From positions 62,001 through 126,000 of the forward strand of contig NZ_JAKKFH010000021.1 in assembly GCF_022230925.1 (NCBI RefSeq): a stretch of DNA of 64,000 bases, written 5' to 3'. Both the position numbers and the translations under genes were made by a program. Positions 58,707-64,000 of the stretch are shown here, piece after piece. Within the stretch, counting starts at the first letter, position 1. Each line of letters starts with the position of its first letter. Under the pieces are notes generated by a model, which was not told the origin of the DNA, made no database searches, and saw only the letters and a list, made by a program, of their open reading frames with translations. The stretch is from Micromonospora alfalfae. Lineage in GTDB: Bacteria; Actinomycetota; Actinomycetes; Mycobacteriales; Micromonosporaceae.

Positions 58707-58839
58707 CCCCCCCCACCCCCCACCCCCCACCGCGTTGATCATGAAGTTATTGCCATGACACGCCGGTCGAGGTGGCAATAACTTCATGATCAACAGGGTT
58801 GGGGTCGGCCCTGGGGGTGGGTGGGGTGGGTGGGGGGGG
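58707..58839. repeat. Composite palindrome: G-quadruplex tracts around a 22-bp hairpin
   Basis: C-rich tract 58707-58731 and G-rich tract 58813-58839 (five runs of three or more G separated by single T) flank a perfect hairpin with arms 58734-58755 and 58773-58794 (left arm begins GTTGATCATGAAGTTATTGC) and a 17-base loop. The tracts start directly after the TAA stop codons of the two convergent genes, giving near mirror symmetry. Probably a bidirectional transcription end; both strands can form quadruplexes. Confidence 0.8.
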
Positions 58840-60285
58840 TTAGTTGGTGGTGGGGCGGGTGGTGCGGCGGGAGGCTCGGGTGCGCCGGCTGTCGGGGGCC
58901 GGGTCCTCCGCTGCTGCTTCGGTGGGACGGTCTGGGTCCGTACGGGGGGCCGGCACGTGCGGTGCGGCAGTGGCCTCGCCGGGCAGTGAGCCTGCCCTGG
59001 GTGCCTGCGGTGCGGCGTCGGCCCTCCTGCGCCGCGCTGCGGTGCCGGCCGTCGACGCTGGGGTGCTGGCCGTCGAGGCCGCGGTGCTGGCCGTTGACGC
59101 TGAGGTTGTGGCAGCCGAGCCGGAGACCGGCGGCGTGGGCTCGGTCTCGGCGACCGGGGCCGGGTCGGCCGCCGCGTCCCGAGTGACCGCACCCCGATCG
59201 GCGGGGCGGCTCTGCTCGGCCGCGTGGTTCCGTTCACTTCGCTCGCCGAGGCGGGCGGCCAGCACCGAGCCGCCGATACCGGCGATCACCGCGTACGGGG
59301 CGATCAGCTGGGTGGACAGCTGCGCGGGGCCCAGCGTCGACCAGTGCGGCAGGGTGGTCAGGTAGGCGAGCGCAACGAGCACCGGACCCGCAGCGCCGGA
59401 GGCCGCCGCACCCACGCGGTGCCCGACCGAGCGGGCGGACCGCCGGGCGGCCAGTACGCCGATCAGCAGCGCGGGCACCAGTGCCAGCAGCGCGCCGGGC
59501 CAGTAGAGCTGGCCCCCGATCCAGTACCGGGCGTGGTCCGGGTCGAACTGCCAGGTACCGAGTTGCGCGCCGGTCAGACCTCGTCCGACGCGTACCCCGT
59601 CGATCACGGAGATCACCGCGAGCAGCCAGAGCCAGGCGGCCGTCACGGTCACGTTGACAGCGGCGGCGCGGGAGCGAAGCGCCCAGATCGCGACGAGGAC
59701 GCCGATCAGGATGCCCAGTGTCGCCTGCACGGCGGCCGTCCGTTGCGGAGCGCCGGTGTCCGCGCCGGTAGCGACCCGCGCGGGTACCGCGATCAACAGC
59801 ACCGTGACCAGCCCACCCAGCCCGGCGCCAAGCGCCAGGGCCACCCGGCGCAGCAGGCCATTGCGATCGTGGACCGGCGGCTCGGCCGCCGGTGGTGGCG
59901 TGCCCGCCACCTCCGGGCGGGCGGTGTCGACGGCCGGTGAGGGCCCGTCAACCGGGCTCTCGTGCTCCGGCCTCCGGTCGTCGAGCTGTGGGCCCTCGTG
60001 GCGGGCACCATCGCCGGGCGACGTTTCCGGAGCGATCACTGTCTTCGCGGGGGCGTTGCGTTGGTGCAGCCGCTGCGCGCAGACCGCGCCGAGGACCGTC
60101 GAGCTGGCGGCGAGCCAGGTGGCCCAGGCGAGGCCGTCCGCCCAGGCTGTGTCTGTCGCACCGGCATCGGTCGGCGTCCAGGTGATGACGCCGAGCCCGT
60201 AGCCGAAGCCCAGTTGTGCGGCACCCGCGCCGGCAGCGACCCCGATCGCCGTCGCGATCGATACTCCCCAGCCCTGTCTGGCCAT
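58840..60285 (-). CDS. Multi-pass membrane protein with Ala/Ser/Thr-rich tail
   Basis: 481 residues from ATG 60285. About seven hydrophobic segments, with an acidic, proline-rich loop between the second and third (about 70-125). The last 130 residues are low complexity (STASTAASTASTPASTAG and Arg/Pro/Asp-rich). No family recognised. It is divergent from the PASTA-domain gene at 60409, which suggests a cell-envelope role, without proof. Confidence 0.7.
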   Translation of the reverse strand: MARQGWGVSIATAIGVAAGAGAAQLGFGYGLGVITWTPTDAGATDTAWADGLAWATWLAASSTVLGAVCAQRLHQRNAPAKTVIAPETSPGDGARHEGPQLDDRRPEHESPVDGPSPAVDTARPEVAGTPPPAAEPPVHDRNGLLRRVALALGAGLGGLVTVLLIAVPARVATGADTGAPQRTAAVQATLGILIGVLVAIWALRSRAAAVNVTVTAAWLWLLAVISVIDGVRVGRGLTGAQLGTWQFDPDHARYWIGGQLYWPGALLALVPALLIGVLAARRSARSVGHRVGAAASGAAGPVLVALAYLTTLPHWSTLGPAQLSTQLIAPYAVIAGIGGSVLAARLGERSERNHAAEQSRPADRGAVTRDAAADPAPVAETEPTPPVSGSAATTSASTASTAASTASTPASTAGTAARRRRADAAPQAPRAGSLPGEATAAPHVPAPRTDPDRPTEAAAEDPAPDSRRTRASRRTTRPTTN

Positions 60286-60408
60286 GCCGGGCAGCGTAAC
60301 GTCCCGTCGTCGGCGCGGCGAGTCGCAAAGACCCGCCGGTGTGGACCGCCGGTGCGGGCGGGTTGGGCGGCGGGCGGTACGGTCGCCGGTGATGAGGCGG
60401 TGGGCGTT

Positions 60409-61089
60409 ATGACGGATACGAACACGGGCCAGCAGAATGCCGCCGGTGGCGGTGCGGGCCGGGCCAGCGTCGTGCTCGGTGGTGGGTTGGCGGCGGTGCT
60501 GCTCGCCGCCGTGGGTGCGACCGGCGGTTGGTTGCTGGCCGGCGAGGACGACGCACCCTCTGGTGATCCGCTGGCCGTCGCGACCACTGCTGGCGCGTCG
60601 ACCACCCGGGCCACCGCACCCCGACCGAGCACCGGGCGGCCGACACCGTCGGCGGTCCAGACCTCCGCCACCTCGACCAAGGGGGCTGGCCTGACCGTGC
60701 CGCCGGTGATCGGCGACGACTTCGAGCAGGCCCGGGAGACGCTGCGCAAGCAGCGGCTGGGTTGGCGGCTGGTCTTCGGTGGTGGCGTCGGCCGTACTGT
60801 CGAGAGCACCACACCGGACGTGGGCACCGAGGTCGTCCGGGGGACGACTGTGCAACTACAGGTCGCCGGGCCGGCACCGGCCGCCGAGGTGCCGGACGTG
60901 GTCGGCAAGAGTTGCGCCGACGCCGCCGACGAGTTGGTCGACGAGGGCCTCTACCCGCGTTACCTCAGCGGACGTACTGGAAAGGTCAGCCGGCAGGAGC
61001 CCGCCGAGGACGGCCCCGCCCGGTGGAACGACCAGGTCAGCATCTGGTGTGGCTCCGACGGCCAGCCGACCGCGAAACCCACGCCCTGA
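60409..61089 (+). CDS. Membrane-anchored PASTA-domain protein
   Basis: 226 residues. One membrane helix (SVVLGGGLAAVLLAAVGATGGWLLA, about 25-48), a Ser/Thr/Ala linker, then two PASTA-like units (VPPVIGDDFEQARETLRKQRLGW and VPDVVGKSCADAADELVDEGL). PASTA domains bind muropeptides or beta-lactams in Stk/PknB kinases and PBPs, but here there is no kinase or transpeptidase domain. ATG 60409 follows GAGG at about ten bases. One cysteine pair (in GKSCADA and SIWCGSDG) may bridge in the second unit. Confidence 0.78.
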   Translation: MTDTNTGQQNAAGGGAGRASVVLGGGLAAVLLAAVGATGGWLLAGEDDAPSGDPLAVATTAGASTTRATAPRPSTGRPTPSAVQTSATSTKGAGLTVPPVIGDDFEQARETLRKQRLGWRLVFGGGVGRTVESTTPDVGTEVVRGTTVQLQVAGPAPAAEVPDVVGKSCADAADELVDEGLYPRYLSGRTGKVSRQEPAEDGPARWNDQVSIWCGSDGQPTAKPTP

Positions 61090-61250
61090 TTCCAGGCCGG
61101 CGGGTTCGAGCCTACCGGCCCCTGCCCGCCGCACTGTCCCGCCAACGGCCGGCGCGGCTCGGCACGCTGATCCCCGCTGATGGCGGTGTGGGCGACTAGG
61201 TTGGCGGTCGAGGGCCATGACGCCCGTCCGGGTTCGGGAAAGGACGTGCG

Positions 61251-62066
61251 ATGAGCGACGACCGCCAGGAGCCTCCCGCCGACGATCACGACGACGACCG
61301 GACCCGACCGCTGCCCTCCGCCGCTGATCGGCCGGCCCCGACCGGGTCCGCCGCCGACGGACCGGACGAGACGGCACCGATCGATCGGACTGTTCCGGCT
61401 CGTCCCGATCTGTCGCCCGACCAGACCATGCCGATCGACCGGTCCGCCGGCACCCGGCCGGGTCCGCAGGCCGACCGGACGGCGCCGATACCACCGGCCT
61501 GGTCCGGTCGGGCCGAGGTGCGCTCGCCGCGACCGGATGACGCCGGCGGTGAGTGGTACGTCGAGGAGCAGGGTGGTCGGCGGTGGTGGTCGCCGATCCT
61601 CTGGGGCGTACTGGCGCTGCTGCTCGCCGGCCTGCTCGGGGGCGCGCTCTGGGTGGTGCTCGCCCAGCAGGATGACGACCGGGACGAGCGTGGGCCCACC
61701 CCGTCGCCTCCGCCGACCAGTGCCCCCAGCGCCGTGCCGACCAGCGCAGCCCCGACATCGGCGACGCCCACCAGTGAGTCGCCGAGCAGTTCGCCGACCA
61801 CTGACGCGCCGGACGAGCTGCCGGTGCCACCGCTCGCCGGCCTGCCGCAGGCCACCGCCGAAGGGTTGTTGGCTCGGCTCGGCCTGGCCTACCGGGTGGT
61901 GTACCGCCCGTCGGAGCTGCCACCGGGGACGGTGGTGGGCACCGAGCCGGAGGCGGGCACGTCGGTGTCGACCGACGACGAGGTGTTGTTGATCATCTCG
62001 CAGGCCGAGCCGCCGACCGGGGCGAGCCCGACCACACCGAGCCCCACGGTGACGAGCACGCCGTGA
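61251..62066 (+). CDS. Membrane-anchored PASTA-domain protein, second copy
   Basis: 271 residues. Acidic, proline-rich cytoplasmic region with repeated (T)APIDR-like motifs (about 38-85), one membrane helix (ILWGVLALLLAGLLGGALWVVLA, about 117-138), a Ser/Thr/Pro linker and one PASTA-like unit (PPLAGLPQATAEGLLARLGLAY to VLLIISQ). GGAAAGGA precedes ATG 61251. The repeated D-E-T-A-P-I-D-R / D-Q-T-M-P-I-D-R / D-R-T-A-P-I segments look like possible phosphorylation-dependent (FHA-type) docking sites, which is inference. Confidence 0.75.
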   Translation: MSDDRQEPPADDHDDDRTRPLPSAADRPAPTGSAADGPDETAPIDRTVPARPDLSPDQTMPIDRSAGTRPGPQADRTAPIPPAWSGRAEVRSPRPDDAGGEWYVEEQGGRRWWSPILWGVLALLLAGLLGGALWVVLAQQDDDRDERGPTPSPPPTSAPSAVPTSAAPTSATPTSESPSSSPTTDAPDELPVPPLAGLPQATAEGLLARLGLAYRVVYRPSELPPGTVVGTEPEAGTSVSTDDEVLLIISQAEPPTGASPTTPSPTVTSTP

Positions 62067-62073
62067 CCGCTGG

Positions 62074-62535
62074 TCACCACATCCGGCGGCGGGTGCCGAC
62101 GAGGCCGATGCCGGCCAGCGAGATGGCGAGGCCGAAGATGCCGGACCAGAAGAGGGAGCGGCGGATGTCGGTGGCGCTGTGCCCTGCCGGAGCGGCCTCG
62201 GTGAGTTCCTGACGGCCGTCGGACTGGCCGCCGGCACCCAGGCCGGACACCGGCCCGGTCGGGTCGGCGCCACCAGCCTGGTCGGCCGGGGAGCCGGTGT
62301 CGACCCAGCCAGGTTCCTCGTAGACCGACTGACCGTCGCCCGTCGGCGGGTCCGAGTCGAGCACGGTGATCTCCGGTGCGGGCACCGGTGCGGTCAGCCG
62401 GGTGGACGACATCGCCGGGTCGCGGACGAGGACCAGGAGTGCCGCCATCGCCCCGAGGAGGGCGAGGAGTCCGAAGGCGTAGGCGATACGGGAGCGGTGG
62501 TGCCGCCGCAGGGCGGGCTGATTGACCATGACCAT
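62074..62535 (-). CDS. Small membrane protein with two helices
   Basis: 153 residues (151 if the second ATG at 62529 is used; GGGAT precedes it). Basic N-terminus, one helix (IAYAFGLLALLGAMAALLVLV), an acidic Gly/Pro-rich extracytoplasmic loop of about 80 residues, and a second helix (SLFWSGIFGLAISLAGIGLVG) ending in basic residues. No family recognised. Stop codons are seven bases from the convergent PASTA gene. Confidence 0.65.
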   Translation of the reverse strand: MVMVNQPALRRHHRSRIAYAFGLLALLGAMAALLVLVRDPAMSSTRLTAPVPAPEITVLDSDPPTGDGQSVYEEPGWVDTGSPADQAGGADPTGPVSGLGAGGQSDGRQELTEAAPAGHSATDIRRSLFWSGIFGLAISLAGIGLVGTRRRMW

Positions 62536-62633
62536 CCCAGGGTCAGGGTCCTGGACGAGCGGGTGGAACGGTGCCGGGGTGGGCGTACCAATTCTATGGC
62601 GACTGCACGCCCACCGGCGGCGGTTCGGGTCGG

Positions 62634-62918
62634 TCAGCCCACCCGGAGCGGGGTACGCGCGACCGGGCGGCGGGCCCGCACGGTGTGCGGGCGGGGTTCG
62701 GGGGCGGCCTGCAGTTGCTGCAGCCCTTCCCGCTGGACGAAGATCGACCGTCGGGTGACAGCGTCGCCCGCGGCGTTCAACTCGTAGCCGTCGAGCCAGA
62801 GCCAGCCGTCATAGGTCGGCCAGTCGAGCACCCGGATCACCCGGAACTTGATCGGCCTGAGGAACTGGACACTCGCCGCGCGTGTCACGTGCAGTACGTC
62901 ACCGGTGCGGGGAAGCAC
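62634..62918 (-). CDS. Small conserved-looking actinobacterial protein, unknown function
   Basis: 94 residues from GTG 62918, which has GGAG six bases upstream. A compact beta-rich core (GDVLHVTRAASVQFLRPIKF, RVLDWPTYDGWLWLDGYELN, RRSIFVQREGLQQL) is followed by a basic tail. The pattern of aromatics looks like a folded domain rather than noise. It is divergent across 626 bp from the XRE regulator gene, and may be its target; family unknown. Confidence 0.6.
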   Translation of the reverse strand: MLPRTGDVLHVTRAASVQFLRPIKFRVIRVLDWPTYDGWLWLDGYELNAAGDAVTRRSIFVQREGLQQLQAAPEPRPHTVRARRPVARTPLRVG

Positions 62919-63544
62919 ATGGGCTCCTGGGGAGGATCGGCCGGCGGTCGCGCCGGCGGTGCCTGAACGGGGGACGTCTCGGCCGGTGACGGGGTCGTGC
63001 CTCGTGGACCGGTGGTGCGGATGGCGGTGGTCGGGCCGTACCCCGCTGGTGACGTGCCGCCACCCGACCACCACCCGGTTGCTTCCGGGAACCGCGCCCG
63101 CCGCCGCAGCTTGCCGGCTTGCAGCGGCGGGGTCCTTACCCCGGAGCAGGTCGCGTTGTCGTCGGCCGGGCCCGCGCCGTGCCCGGCCGCCCCGCGGCGG
63201 TGGGGTCACCACTGCGAGGGACCGAACGGAGACGCTGAGTGATCCGTGCCATACGGACAGAGTGCATCAGGGACGTGCTTCATGCAAGTTGCACGTCGAC
63301 TTTTGCCGATACGTGAGCGTGTCGCGCGAAAGGCCTATTGAAGCCATCCGCGTCCGGGCGGCAGACTGGGGGCCGGTTTCGCCCGTCGCGGCCGGCCGAG
63401 GACCGGCACCACCCCCTTCGTCGCGAACGCTCGCCGGTCGACGGTCGCGCCCCCGGCGGGTGTCACCCAGTGGCGCGTTACCGGAGGTAGCCCGAGTGGG
63501 GTCGAGCAGCCAGCGGCGGGGACCAGTGACTCACGGGTTGCGCG
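62919..63544. other. 626-bp intergenic region upstream of the XRE regulator
   Basis: No gene supported. The only notable element is the palindrome TGCAAGTTGCA (63283-63293) in an AT-richer patch (63240-63345), a candidate regulator-binding site for the XRE gene or its divergent neighbour. The rest is GC-rich without clear promoters. Confidence 0.4.
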
Positions 63545-64000
63545 ATGAGTGAGCGGCGCAGTCCCACCATCAGACGGCGACGGCTCGGGGCCGAGCTGCG
63601 TCGCCAGCGGGAGTCCGCCGGGATCACCATCGAGGTGGTCGCCGAACAGTTGGAGTGCTCGGCGTCGAAGGTCTCCCGGATCGAGACCGGGCACACCACC
63701 GCCACCCCGCGCGACGTGCGGGACATGCTGCGGATCTACGGCGTGGTCGGCGCCGAGAGCGACGAGCTCGTGCAGATCGCCCGGGAGGCCCGCCAGAAGG
63801 GCTGGTGGCACCCCTACAGCACGGTGCTCGTCGGCGCTTACGTCGGTCTGGAGGCGGCGGCCAGTTCGATCCGGGCGTACGAACAGCAGGTCGTTCCGGG
63901 TCTTCTGGAGACCGAGGAGTACGCCGGGGCCATGATCCGTGCGGCTCGGCCGGACTTCACCGCCGACCAGGTGCATCAAAGAGTGCGTGTCCGTTTGGGC
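63545..64000 (+). CDS. XRE family regulator with DUF5753 (3' end cut by window edge)
   Basis: 152 codons visible. HTH_31-type domain at about 13-70 (LGAELRRQRESAGITIEVVAEQLECSASKVSRIETG), followed by the start of a DUF5753 domain (AASSIRAYEQQVVPGLLETEEYAGAMI), the usual pair in actinobacterial WhiJ/Scr1-like regulators, which often act with a small DUF397 protein. ATG 63545 has no good ribosome site. Such genes often lie next to small partner proteins; the downstream side is outside the window. Confidence 0.88.
   Translation, partial: MSERRSPTIRRRRLGAELRRQRESAGITIEVVAEQLECSASKVSRIETGHTTATPRDVRDMLRIYGVVGAESDELVQIAREARQKGWWHPYSTVLVGAYVGLEAAASSIRAYEQQVVPGLLETEEYAGAMIRAARPDFTADQVHQRVRVRLG

Noticed and set aside
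61095..61125. GGGTTCGAGCC resembling a tRNA T-loop
   Set aside because: The flanking bases do not form a T-stem and no acceptor, D or anticodon arms surround it.

Overview
The window is high-GC (about 70% or more) actinobacterial chromosome. The gene set fits Micromonosporaceae, most likely Micromonospora: DUF418/TetR pairs, SigE-family sigma factors paired with propeller proteins, PASTA proteins, snapalysin, GCS2-type ligase, XRE-DUF5753 regulators and GTG/TTG starts. That placement rests on content and style, not on a search. I see no rRNA, tRNA, CRISPR array, insertion sequence or prophage.

Layout. 1-12.5 kb: a TetR/DUF418 divergent pair, a zinc-finger-like small protein, a secreted protein, a giant CtpH/CtpI-like P-type ATPase with a small divergent membrane protein, an MFS exporter behind a MerR-style promoter, a GAP-family protein, an SDR protein and a YbaK-type deacylase. 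12.5-16 kb, minus strand: DsbA-like oxidoreductase, SufE, CBS-domain protein and prolyl-tRNA synthetase, with a near-consensus parS-like site at 12.5 kb. 16-23.4 kb: two sigma factor/beta-propeller operons and a propeller lipoprotein that share one promoter pattern, plus an SGNH hydrolase, an amidohydrolase remnant and a rhodanese. 23.4-26.4 kb: TetR, FAD monooxygenase and MFS transporter with a duplicated operator. 26.5-31.2 kb: an Hsp90-family ATPase followed at once by a 959-residue TPR protein. 31.3-34.4 kb and 49.9-52.7 kb: the two halves of an acyl-CoA carboxylase (leucine-degradation-like) locus: TetR, biotin carboxylase, HMG-CoA lyase, then carboxyltransferase and acyl-CoA dehydrogenase.

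Between those halves (34.5-49.8 kb) sits the most unusual region. Eight minus-strand genes form one apparent operon of about 13.3 kb: adenylation-carrier-reductase NRPS, two tandem B12-binding radical SAM enzymes, MFS exporter, a GNAT/ATP-grasp fusion, a diaminopimelate-decarboxylase-like enzyme, a FemAB/GNAT-like protein and an aldo/keto reductase. A snapalysin protease lies on one side and a divergent amino-acid-binding lipoprotein on the other. I read it as a biosynthetic cluster for a small amino-acid-derived product that I cannot match to a known compound.

52.8-64 kb: an XRE/NB-ARC/TPR regulator, a MarR/YceI pair with a visible operator, a glutamate-cysteine ligase-family enzyme, two orphan PASTA proteins, small membrane proteins and a truncated XRE-DUF5753 regulator. 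Several intergenic spacers hold long perfect hairpins beginning with TGATC, one flanked by G-quadruplex-capable tracts.
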